A DNA stretch of 37,232 nucleotides from NCBI RefSeq assembly GCF_002924365.1, contig NZ_PQWB01000088.1:24810-62041 (forward strand). Direction: 5' to 3'. The notes beneath the pieces were generated by a model that was not told where the DNA came from, did not search any database, and was given only the letters and a program-made list of their open reading frames with translations. The position numbers and the translations under genes were made by a program. Below are positions 27,919 to 35,273 of the stretch, piece by piece; within the stretch, counting starts at the first letter, position 1, and each line of letters starts with the position of its first letter. This DNA comes from Chromobacterium alticapitis. GTDB taxonomy: Bacteria > Pseudomonadota > Gammaproteobacteria > Burkholderiales > Chromobacteriaceae.

Positions 27919-28386
27919 ATGCCGCTGCTTGCCGCTCTGCAATCCCTGCCTAGCCAATTTTGCGGCGAAGGCATAAACCACAACGACCAGACCTTCACCG
28001 GCTGCCTGAACTGGATGCCTCTTCCTGGCCAGCGGGCGCTGCTATTGCATTACAGCGCCACCGGCGCCGATGGTTCCACCCTGCATCGTGAGTCCACCCT
28101 GCTAGGCTACCAACCCGATGGCACCCTGTGCCTGTGGCCGGTCATGGAAGAGCTCCCCTTTGTGCTGCCCCACCCCGCCATCCGCCTGGCGGAAGACGGC
28201 CACGGCACGCTGGAAATCGTGTTCGCCAGCGGGCCGCGCAGCCTTGCCGAGCTATTTCGCCAGGAAATCACCATCCGGCTGGAGGCCAATGGCCAGCTTT
28301 ATCTTGCCCACGCCTGGGGCATGCCCAACAGCAGCTTCGAAGATAGATCCCAGTGCCGGCTGACGCCGGTGGGCGGCACCGCCTGA
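27919..28386 (+). CDS. Unrecognised small beta-rich protein
   Basis: 155 residues from the ATG at 27919 (158 from 27910; neither ribosome site is strong). I do not recognise a family with confidence. No signal peptide or membrane segment is seen, although the N-terminus is mildly hydrophobic (MPLLAALQSLP). The pattern of short alternating strands (FTGCLNWM, RALLLHYSATG, LHRESTLLGYQ, GTLCLWPV, GTLEIVFA, ITIRLEANGQLYLAH) resembles a small lipocalin-like beta-barrel. Codon use matches the neighbours. It follows the ABC ATPase by 68 bp on the same strand, so it may belong to that unit, but no function should be assumed. Confidence 0.65.
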   Translation: MPLLAALQSLPSQFCGEGINHNDQTFTGCLNWMPLPGQRALLLHYSATGADGSTLHRESTLLGYQPDGTLCLWPVMEELPFVLPHPAIRLAEDGHGTLEIVFASGPRSLAELFRQEITIRLEANGQLYLAHAWGMPNSSFEDRSQCRLTPVGGTA

Positions 28387-28431
28387 ACGCTCGCGGCCTG
28401 CGGCCGAGCCGTTCGCCTCGGCCATAAACAA

Positions 28432-28459
28432 ACAGGCAACGCGATGGAGCGTTGCCTGT
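28432..28459 (-). terminator. Terminator between convergent units
   Basis: An 11-bp perfect stem, ACAGGCAACGC (28432-28442) with GCGTTGCCTGT (28449-28459), loop GATGGA. On the minus strand it is followed by TTGTTTATGG, fitting termination of the spoVR transcript 23 bp after its stop. On the plus strand no T run follows. Confidence 0.75.
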
Positions 28460-28482
28460 CATCCGCAGCCCTTTGAATCCGT

Positions 28483-29997
28483 TCACGCCATCGAAGCTTC
28501 CTTGCTGGGCTGCACCTCGAACAGCTGCTTGACCTCGCCATTGGCGTCCACGCTCTCCAAGCGGACATCAAAGCCCCACAGCCGGCACACATGCTTCAAT
28601 ACTTCGCGCGCGCTGTTCTCTTCCAGCGGCATGCGGTTGTGCATGGTATGCCGCAATATCAGACTGCGGTCGCCGCGCACATTGACCGACCAGACCTGGA
28701 TATTGGGCTCGCGCGAACCCAGATTGTATTGCTCGGCCAGTTTGCCGCGAATATCGCGATAGCCCTCCTCGTCATGGATGCACGACACCTCGAGCTTGTC
28801 GTCGCGGTCGTCGTCGCGAATCGCGAAAAAGCGGAAATCACGGATCAGCTTGGGCGACAAATACTGCGAAATGAAGCTTTCATCCTTGAAGTTGCGCATC
28901 GCGAACTCCAGCGACTCCCGCCAATCCGTGCCCGCCAAGTCCGGGAACCAGGCTCGGTCTTCATCGGTGGGCGCTTCGCAAATCCGCTTGATGTCCTGAT
29001 ACATCGAAAATCCCAGCGCATAAGGATTGATGCCGCTGTACCAGCGCGCCGTCACCGGCGGCTGCGTTACCACATTGGTGTGGCTCTGCAGGAACTCCAG
29101 CATATAGCCGTCGGTAATCAGCCCCTTGTCGTACAGGCGGTTCATGATGGTGTAGTGCCAGAACGTGGCCCAACCCTCGTTCATCACCTGGGTTTGCCGC
29201 TGCGGGTAGAAATACTGCGCCACCTTGCGCACGATGCGCACCACCTCGCGCTGCCACGGCTCCAGCAAGGGCGCGGATTTTTCGATGAAATACAGCAGGT
29301 TTTCCTGCGGTTCCGCGGGAAAGCGCGGCGCGGACTTCCCAGAGTCGTCCTTGTCCCGCCTGGGAATGGTCCGCCACAAATCATTGACCTGCGTCTGCAG
29401 ATACTGCTCGCGCTCGACCTGCCGCGCCTGCTCCTGCGCCAGAGACAGCTTTTGCGGCCGCTTGTAGCGGTCCACGCCGTAGTTCATCAAGGCATGGCAG
29501 GAGTCCAGCAACTCCTCCACCTCGTCTATGCCGTAGCGCTCCTCGCACTTCATGATGTAGCTCTTGGCAAACACCAGGTAATCGATGATGGCCGAGGCGT
29601 CGGTCCAGGAGCGGAACAGGTAGTTGCCCTTGAAGAAGCTATTATGGCCGTACGCCGCGTGCGCGATCACCAGGGCCTGCATCATCATGGAATTTTCTTC
29701 CATCAGATAGGCGATGCAGGGATTGGAGTTGATCACGATCTCGTAGGCCAATCCCATCTGGCCGCGCTTGTAGCTCTTCTCGGTGGAAACGAAGTGCTTG
29801 CCGTAGCTCCAGTGGTGATAATTGACCGGCATGCCCACTGAGGCGTAGGCATCCATCATCTGCTCCGCGGTGATGATTTCCAGCTGATTGGGATAGACGT
29901 CCAGCTTGAACTCGTCTACCGCAATCTCGCGGATGGCCCGGTCGTATTCCCCTATCAGTTCGAAGGTCCATTCGGACCCGGTGGAAATCGGTTTCAT
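28483..29997 (-). CDS. spoVR: SpoVR family protein
   Basis: A 504-residue SpoVR-family protein (E. coli YcgB), cytoplasmic, of unknown biochemical activity. Named from a Bacillus spore-cortex mutant but widespread in bacteria that do not sporulate. Conserved stretches are LDVYPNQLEIITAEQMMDAY, GMPVNYHHWSYGKHF, YEIVINSNPCIAYLMEENSM, NEGWATFWHY and GINPYALGFSMYQDIKRI. The ATG at 29997 has GGGGGAG seven bases upstream; an upstream in-frame ATG at about 30024 overlaps yeaH and is less likely. It is the third gene of prkA-yeaH-spoVR, a trio inherited together across many proteobacteria. Confidence 0.93.
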   Translation of the reverse strand: MKPISTGSEWTFELIGEYDRAIREIAVDEFKLDVYPNQLEIITAEQMMDAYASVGMPVNYHHWSYGKHFVSTEKSYKRGQMGLAYEIVINSNPCIAYLMEENSMMMQALVIAHAAYGHNSFFKGNYLFRSWTDASAIIDYLVFAKSYIMKCEERYGIDEVEELLDSCHALMNYGVDRYKRPQKLSLAQEQARQVEREQYLQTQVNDLWRTIPRRDKDDSGKSAPRFPAEPQENLLYFIEKSAPLLEPWQREVVRIVRKVAQYFYPQRQTQVMNEGWATFWHYTIMNRLYDKGLITDGYMLEFLQSHTNVVTQPPVTARWYSGINPYALGFSMYQDIKRICEAPTDEDRAWFPDLAGTDWRESLEFAMRNFKDESFISQYLSPKLIRDFRFFAIRDDDRDDKLEVSCIHDEEGYRDIRGKLAEQYNLGSREPNIQVWSVNVRGDRSLILRHTMHNRMPLEENSAREVLKHVCRLWGFDVRLESVDANGEVKQLFEVQPSKEASMA

Positions 29998-30020
29998 GCT
30001 CTCCCCCTCGCGTTCTCGCT

Positions 30021-31301
30021 TCATGCTCCGCTCCGGCTTCCCGCCGGCTGGCGCTTGAACAGTTCGCGGAACACCGGATAGATGTCCGAGGCCGAACGTA
30101 TTTTCTGCATCGCGAACTGCGAACACTGCGCCTTGACCTTCAGGTACTCGTACCACAGGTTTTGCGGCTCGCCCTCTGTGATCTCGATGTAAGCGAAGTA
30201 TTGGCAATATGGCAGCAGATCCTCCTCCAGGATGCGGCCACAGTTGGCCGAATCACTGTCCCAGTTGTCGCCGTCCGATGCCTGGGCCGCATAGATGTTC
30301 CACTCACTGCTGGCATAGCGCTTCTTGATGACATCGCTCATCAGGTTCAGCGCCGACGACACCACGGTGCCGCCGCTTTCGCGCGAATGGAAAAAATCCT
30401 GCTCATTGACTTCCACCGCGCTGGTATGGTGGCGGATGAACACGACTTCGATCTTTTCGTAATTGCGCTGCAGGAACATGTACAGCAGGATGAAGAAGCG
30501 CTTGGCCATGTCCTTTTTCTGCTCGTCCATCGAGCCTGACACGTCCATGATGCAGAACATCACTGCCTGGCTGGTGGGCTTGGGCTGCTTGACCCGGTTG
30601 TTGTATCGCAGGTCAAACGGGTCGATGAACGGGATGGTGGCCAGACGCTCGCGCATCTGATGTATCCTCTGCCGCCTTTCACGCACCTCGATGGCGTTGT
30701 CGTCGTCAGACTCGATCAGCGTATCGAGCTCCTCCTCGGCCTCGTCCAGGCGGGCCAGCGTCGGCGCCGCCATCGCCACCCGGCGCGCCAGCGCGCCGCG
30801 CAGCGAACGCACGATATTGATGTTGGCCGGCGTGCCGTCATTGGTGTAGCCGGCGCGCACCGTCTTCATCTCCTCAATGCCCATCAACTGGGTCTTGATC
30901 AGATTGGGCAGGGCCAGGTCGTCGAAGAAAACATTCATGAACTCCTCGCGCGACAGCTGGAACACGAAATCGTCCTCGCCCTCGCCGTCCTGGCTGGCCT
31001 TGCTGCCGCCTCCGCCCGCGCCGCCCTGCGGCCGTGGAATCCGGTCGCCCTTGATGAACTCCTCGTTGCCCGGATGGACGTTCTCCCCCACGCCGCCCTT
31101 CCCATGATGGAAATGCGGCTCGGAGATGTCCTTGACCGGGATGGATACCTTTTCCCCACTTTCGATATCGGTGATGCTCCGCCCCTTGATTGCCCTGGAG
31201 ACGGCTTCCTTGATTTGCGCCTTGAAACGGCGAAGAAAGCGTTCGCGATTGACCGCCGACTTATTCTTGCCGTTGAGGCGTCTGTCTATGATGTGGGACA
31301 T
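30021..31301 (-). CDS. yeaH: YeaH, UPF0229 protein with VWA domain
   Basis: A 426-residue protein (E. coli YeaH 427). The N-terminal half carries basic and Gly/His-rich stretches ([24 protein letters not shown]); the second half is a von Willebrand factor A domain with the MIDAS metal motif Asp253-X-Ser255-X-Ser257 (DVSGSM). It is thought to work with the PrkA/YeaG kinase-ATPase, much as VWA proteins pair with MoxR-type ATPases; the reaction is unknown. The ATG at 31301 follows GAGGTGG. prkA ends 146 bp upstream, with a stable hairpin between; spoVR starts 23 bp downstream. Confidence 0.93.
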   Translation of the reverse strand: MSHIIDRRLNGKNKSAVNRERFLRRFKAQIKEAVSRAIKGRSITDIESGEKVSIPVKDISEPHFHHGKGGVGENVHPGNEEFIKGDRIPRPQGGAGGGGSKASQDGEGEDDFVFQLSREEFMNVFFDDLALPNLIKTQLMGIEEMKTVRAGYTNDGTPANINIVRSLRGALARRVAMAAPTLARLDEAEEELDTLIESDDDNAIEVRERRQRIHQMRERLATIPFIDPFDLRYNNRVKQPKPTSQAVMFCIMDVSGSMDEQKKDMAKRFFILLYMFLQRNYEKIEVVFIRHHTSAVEVNEQDFFHSRESGGTVVSSALNLMSDVIKKRYASSEWNIYAAQASDGDNWDSDSANCGRILEEDLLPYCQYFAYIEITEGEPQNLWYEYLKVKAQCSQFAMQKIRSASDIYPVFRELFKRQPAGSRSGA

Positions 31302-31415
31302 GGCCACCTCTCTAGCGCGCAATCGCGGACCGCGGATCGCTCTCAGCCATCCGCTGTCCTGCCCGCGCGCGGTTGTATCTCCTCATCGCCCGGCCACCGC
31401 GGCCCGGCGCCTCCC

Positions 31416-31437
31416 GCCCCGCCGCGAACGGCGGGGC
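31416..31437 (-). other. Intercistronic hairpin between prkA and yeaH
   Basis: A 9-bp GC stem, GCCCCGCCG (31416-31424) with CGGCGGGGC (31429-31437). On the minus (sense) strand the loop is TTCG, a stabilising tetraloop sequence. No T run follows. It begins 11 bp after the prkA stop and could set the 3' end of a prkA-only mRNA, making yeaH-spoVR a partial read-through product. Confidence 0.6.
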
Positions 31438-31447
31438 TTCCGGCGGC

Positions 31448-33376
31448 TTAGGATGACTTGCGCACCCGCAGATACCATTCGCACAGCAGCCGCACCTGCT
31501 TGGCGGTATAACCTTTCTCCACCATGCGGTTGACGAAGTCTTCATGCTTCTTGGCATCCTCGGCGCTGGCCTTGGCATTGAAGGAAATCACCGGCAGCAG
31601 CTCCTCGGTGTTCGAGAACATCTTCTTCTCTATCACCGTGCGCAGCTTCTCGTAGCTGGTCCAGGTCGGATTCTTGCCGCCATTGTTGGCTCGGGCCCGC
31701 AACACGAAGTTGACGATCTCGTTGCGGAAGTCCTTGGGATTGGAAATCCCGGCCGGTTTCTCGATCTTTTCCAGTTCGGCGTTCAGCGAAGTCCGATCGA
31801 AAATTTCACCGGTATCCTGATCGCGGTATTCCTGATCCTGGATCCAATAGTCGGCGAAAGTCACGTAGCGGTCGAAAATGTTCTGGCCGTATTCCGAGTA
31901 GCTTTCCAGATAGGCGGTCTGGATTTCCTTGCCGATGAACTCGACATACTTCGGCGCCAGATATTCCTTCAGGAAAGTCAGATATTTCTGCTCGGTCTCG
32001 CCCGGGAACTGCTCACGCTCCACCTGCTGCTCGATCACGTACAGCAAATGCACCGGGTTGGCCGCCACTTCGCTATGGTCGAAGTTGAACACCTTGGACA
32101 AGATCTTGTAGGCGAAGCGGGTGGACAAACCTGCCATGCCCTCGTCCACGCCGGCGTAGTCCCGGTATTCCTGCAGCGACTTGGCCTTCGGATCCGTGTC
32201 TTTCAGGTTATCGCCGTCATACACCTGCATCTTGCTGTACAGGCTGGAGTTTTCCGGCTCCTTCAGCCGAGACAGCACGGCGAACTGGGCCATCATCTTC
32301 AGCGTGCCGGGCGCGCATGGCGCTTTGCCCAGCGAGGAATTGCGGATCAACTTGTCGTAGATCTTGATTTCCTCGTTGACGCGCAGGCAGTACGGCACCT
32401 TGACGATATAGATCCGATCGAGGAAGGCCTCATTGTTTTTGTTGTTGCGGAACTGCTTCCACTCGCTCTCGTTCGAGTGGGCCAGGATGATGCCTTCGAA
32501 CGGGATGGCGCCGAAGCCTTCCGTGCCCTTGAAGTTGCCCTCCTGGGTGGCAGTCAGCAGCGGGTGCAGCACCTTGATCGGGGCCTTGAACATTTCCACG
32601 AACTCGAGCAGGCCCTGATTGGCCAGGCACAGGCCGCCGGAGTAGCTGTAAGCGTCCGGGTCGTCCTGGGCGTACTTCTCAAGTTTGCGGATGTCTACTT
32701 TGCCCACCAGTGAGCTGATGTCCTGGTTGTTCTCGTCGCCCGGCTCGGTCTTGGCCACCCCGATCTGCTTCAACACCGACGGGTAGCGCTTGACGACGCG
32801 GAACTGCCCGATGTCTCCGTTGAACTCGTGCAGCCGCTTCACCGCCCAGGGGCTGGGGATGCCCTTCAGATAGCGGCGCGGAATGCCGTACTGTTCCTCA
32901 AGAATGGAGCCGTCCTCGTCATAACTGAACAGCGACAGCGGAGACTCGTTGACCGGGCTGCCCTTCAGGCAATAGAAGGGCACCAGCTCCATCAGCTCCT
33001 TCAGTTTTTCCGCGATGGACGACTTGCCGCCGCCTACGGGGCCCAGCAGGTAGAGAATCTGCTTCCTCTCTTCCAGACCTTGCGCGGCATGGCGGAAATA
33101 GGCCACCACCTGCTCGATGACCTCCTCCATGCCGTAGAATTCTCGGAAGGCGGGATAAACCTTGATGACTTTGTTGGAAAAAATGCGCGACAGCCGCGAA
33201 TCGTGGCGGGTGTCCACCAACTCCGGCTCGCCGATGGCCGCCAACATGCGCTCTGCAGCAGTGGCGTAGCCACCCGGATCATGTTTGCACAGCTCCAGAT
33301 ATTCCTGGATGGTGTACTCTTCTTCGCGGGTTTTATCGTAGCGCACTGCGTAGTGACTGAAGATATCCGGGTGCAT
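31448..33376 (-). CDS. prkA: PrkA family serine kinase/AAA protein
   Basis: A 642-residue PrkA protein (E. coli YeaG 644). An AAA-type ATPase core has Walker A GPVGGGKSS (112-120) after the PrkA N-terminal motif; the C-terminal third (about 440-642) is the domain once likened to protein kinase A. It is known for serine kinase activity in Bacillus, and in E. coli for roles in nitrogen starvation and stationary phase. Family marks: YPAFREFYGMEEVIEQVV, KGSPVNESPLSLF, GLCLANQGLLEFVEMFKAP and HSNESEWKQFRNNKNNEAFL. The ATG at 33376 follows AGGAG. It leads prkA-yeaH-spoVR. Confidence 0.95.
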   Translation of the reverse strand: MHPDIFSHYAVRYDKTREEEYTIQEYLELCKHDPGGYATAAERMLAAIGEPELVDTRHDSRLSRIFSNKVIKVYPAFREFYGMEEVIEQVVAYFRHAAQGLEERKQILYLLGPVGGGKSSIAEKLKELMELVPFYCLKGSPVNESPLSLFSYDEDGSILEEQYGIPRRYLKGIPSPWAVKRLHEFNGDIGQFRVVKRYPSVLKQIGVAKTEPGDENNQDISSLVGKVDIRKLEKYAQDDPDAYSYSGGLCLANQGLLEFVEMFKAPIKVLHPLLTATQEGNFKGTEGFGAIPFEGIILAHSNESEWKQFRNNKNNEAFLDRIYIVKVPYCLRVNEEIKIYDKLIRNSSLGKAPCAPGTLKMMAQFAVLSRLKEPENSSLYSKMQVYDGDNLKDTDPKAKSLQEYRDYAGVDEGMAGLSTRFAYKILSKVFNFDHSEVAANPVHLLYVIEQQVEREQFPGETEQKYLTFLKEYLAPKYVEFIGKEIQTAYLESYSEYGQNIFDRYVTFADYWIQDQEYRDQDTGEIFDRTSLNAELEKIEKPAGISNPKDFRNEIVNFVLRARANNGGKNPTWTSYEKLRTVIEKKMFSNTEELLPVISFNAKASAEDAKKHEDFVNRMVEKGYTAKQVRLLCEWYLRVRKSS

Positions 33377-33681
33377 GACTCTCTCCTGGCTGTTAGCAGG
33401 GGCTGCGGCCGGGTCGCAATCGCCCTGGCCGTCCCCCTTGCTGAATTAGAGTGCTGACTTTGTCTCCGGTTCTTTTTTTGGGTATAGCATAGCAGCACGG
33501 AATGGCCCGAAAAAACAGGCTGGGAACGGATTCCGGCATTACCGGGGAGCGTGGACGGAAAAGCCTTTGAATCAATGAGTATTTTTAAATAATTTTTTTT
33601 GTAACACTCGATGAAGCTTAGTAAACGCTTGTAATTCCAACTGGGATTTTTCTTGAATAAATTTTTTAAAACAACGGCTTA
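33377..33681. promoter_or_regulatory. prkA leader and AT-rich spacer
   Basis: 305 bp without a gene. The part near prkA is GC-rich leader. The sigma-S-like -10 is at 33486-33493. From about 33575 to 33685 the DNA is strongly AT-rich (poly-T and A/T runs such as TTTTTAAATAATTTTTTTT), far below local GC, which is typical of bent or nucleoid-protein-bound DNA. I see no clear terminator for the pilZ gene that ends at 33682. Confidence 0.45.
33486..33493 (-). promoter_or_regulatory. Sigma-S-like -10 element of prkA
   Basis: GCTATGCT on the minus strand matches the stationary-phase -10 pattern KCTAYRCT at every position; TATACC directly overlaps downstream. It lies about 110 bp before the prkA start. 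yeaGH of E. coli is controlled by sigma-S, which supports this reading. No convincing -35 is needed for this class. Confidence 0.5.
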
Positions 33682-33999
33682 TCAATTCTTCCGCAAAACA
33701 ATGCGGACGCCTATTTCATAAATCATGCCGCGCTGCACCTCATTGCAGCGCTTGACCTCGACTTCCGCCTCGAACGGCTTGCCGGGCGCGCCGCCCACGC
33801 CCGGCACCAGCACGATGACGTTCAGCTTCTCGCCATACTGGGGCACGAAGGCCGAGCGCAGCGCCATGCCGTCGACCGACAGATCCACGCACTCGCCATA
33901 AAAGGTCTGCCCGCTGCTCAGGCATTTGATGCGCGCCTTGCAACCCATCGCGATGCGCCGGCCGCGCCGGCGATCATAGTACGCGTCAAATCGGGACAC
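33682..33999 (-). CDS. Single-domain PilZ protein (c-di-GMP receptor)
   Basis: A 105-residue protein that is only a PilZ domain. Both c-di-GMP contact motifs are intact: the arginine patch RRRGRR (10-15) and D-X-S-X2-G (Asp39, Ser41, Gly44 in VDLSVDGMAL). It should therefore bind c-di-GMP and act on a partner protein, for example in motility, secretion or surface polymer synthesis; the partner is unknown. The start is a GTG at 33999 with GGGAGG about nine bases upstream; it overlaps the Nudix gene by 14 bases. Confidence 0.85.
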   Translation of the reverse strand: MSRFDAYYDRRRGRRIAMGCKARIKCLSSGQTFYGECVDLSVDGMALRSAFVPQYGEKLNVIVLVPGVGGAPGKPFEAEVEVKRCNEVQRGMIYEIGVRIVLRKN

Positions 34000-34543
34000 C
34001 TCGCATCCTCCCGCTCAAATAGGCCGCCAGCCAGTGCAGGCCGACTATCGACTTGCTGTCGCAGATTTCGCCGGTCAGCACCATGTCCATGGCCGCCTCT
34101 AGCGGATGGGTCAGCACCTCCAGAAACTCGCCCTCATCCAGTTGCCTCTCACTGAGCACCAGGTCCCGCGCCAGGTAGTAGCTGATCTTCTCATCGGAAT
34201 AGCCTATGCACGGATGCGCGGTGCCCAGGTAGACCCAGTTATCCGAACGATAGCCGGTTTCTTCCAGCAATTCCCGCCGAGCGGTAACTTCCGGCACCTC
34301 GCCCGGGTCTATCTTGCCGGCGGGAATTTCGATGAACTCGCGCTGCGCCGGATAACGGTATTGGCGTTCCAGCACCAGCTCCCCTTGTCTCGTCAATGCC
34401 AGGATGGCCACCGCGCCGGGATGCGAGATGTACTCGCGCGACGCCTCACGGCCGTCCGGCAGTTCCACCCTGTCCTTGCGGACAGACAAAAATTTCCCCT
34501 CGTAAACTTGTTCGGAAAACAATTGCTTTTCAACTAGATTCAC
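33986..34543 (-). CDS. Nudix hydrolase, ADP-ribose pyrophosphatase type
   Basis: A 185-residue Nudix enzyme of the ADP-ribose pyrophosphatase (NudF) group, which splits ADP-ribose to AMP and ribose 5-phosphate. The full Nudix box G-X5-E-X7-REUXEEXGU runs from Gly76 to Tyr98, with Glu94 and Glu95 as metal ligands. Upstream, ERQYRYPAQREFIEIPAG is the ADP-ribose-specific stretch; the second half, LGTAHPCIGYSDEKISYYLA, fits too. The start is a GTG at 34543 behind AAAGG; it lies 14 bases inside the DUF2062 gene, and its own end overlaps pilZ by 14 bases. Confidence 0.88.
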   Translation of the reverse strand: MNLVEKQLFSEQVYEGKFLSVRKDRVELPDGREASREYISHPGAVAILALTRQGELVLERQYRYPAQREFIEIPAGKIDPGEVPEVTARRELLEETGYRSDNWVYLGTAHPCIGYSDEKISYYLARDLVLSERQLDEGEFLEVLTHPLEAAMDMVLTGEICDSKSIVGLHWLAAYLSGRMRGVPI

Positions 34544-35087
34544 ATTTCACCTTTCTGCCATGCCACGCGCTGACCACAGCCCAACGCCACAGCAATCGCG
34601 TGGCGAGATAGCCCGCCGCCCCCAGCGTCACGCCCAAAGCCGGCATGCCCACCAGCAAAGGCCAGCCCAAGTTCAACAGCCAGGCCGCCATCTGGCTCAG
34701 CCACTCCGCGGGCCCCAGGCTGAATAAGCCTGGCGGCGCAGTCATTGTAGCCGGCCCCGTCTCGCCGAGTAAGCAACGTCCAAAACGATAGGCCAGGTAG
34801 TACAGGGGCAGCACTGTCAACGGATTGCTGTATAGCGATACCACCATCGCCGCCGGCAGGTTGACCCGCAGCATCAGCGCCAGCGCCAGCGCGGTGGCCT
34901 TCTGCGTGAAGCCCGGCATCACGCCGGAATACAAGCCGACCGCCACGCCCATGGCGACCTTGCGTCGATTGAAGGCCCAGAAGGCCGGCTGATCCAGATG
35001 CGGCGCCAGCCAGCGCATCGATGGGCGGGCGAACCATTCATGCCGGCGGGCGGCGAAGGCGCGGATCTTTCGTTTAAATAATGTCAT
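34530..35087 (-). CDS. DUF2062 membrane protein
   Basis: A 185-residue inner-membrane protein of the DUF2062 family, function unknown. A basic N-terminus (FKRKIRAFAARRHEW) is followed by the family core RRKVAMGVAVGLYSGVMPGF, SLYSNPLTVLPLYYLAYRFG and a final hydrophobic segment (LLVGMPALGVTLGAAGYLAT). About three to four membrane segments are visible. It leads an operon of three overlapping genes (DUF2062, Nudix, PilZ). The ATG at 35087 follows GCGGA. The divergent acyl-CoA dehydrogenase gene begins 186 bp away. Confidence 0.85.
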   Translation of the reverse strand: MTLFKRKIRAFAARRHEWFARPSMRWLAPHLDQPAFWAFNRRKVAMGVAVGLYSGVMPGFTQKATALALALMLRVNLPAAMVVSLYSNPLTVLPLYYLAYRFGRCLLGETGPATMTAPPGLFSLGPAEWLSQMAAWLLNLGWPLLVGMPALGVTLGAAGYLATRLLWRWAVVSAWHGRKVKCESS

Positions 35088-35170
35088 TCCGCATTCAAAT
35101 CATTACGTTGCCGATACGCCACAGTCTGCCGGGCGCTGGCGCGAAATTTGGTTGTCAAAAGCCCAGGAAT

Positions 35171-35192
35171 AATTTAAACAAGCGTTTGAATT
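35171..35192. promoter_or_regulatory. PsrA-like operator before the acyl-CoA dehydrogenase
   Basis: AATTTAAAC (35171-35179) and GTTTGAATT (35184-35192) are inverted 9-base arms with one mismatch around AAGC. The core on the minus strand, CAAAC-N4-GTTTA, is one base from the C/G-AAAC-N4-GTTT-G/C operator of PsrA, the TetR-type regulator that senses fatty acyl signals. It lies 82 bp before the dehydrogenase start and 84 bp before the divergent DUF2062 gene, and could serve either. Confidence 0.6.
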
Positions 35193-35273
35193 AACCCTGC
35201 TTCCATCCGGGGGCATCACAAAACGCATCGCCCTGGCACGCACCAGGCCGCACAACCGAACTGGAGAAACCGA

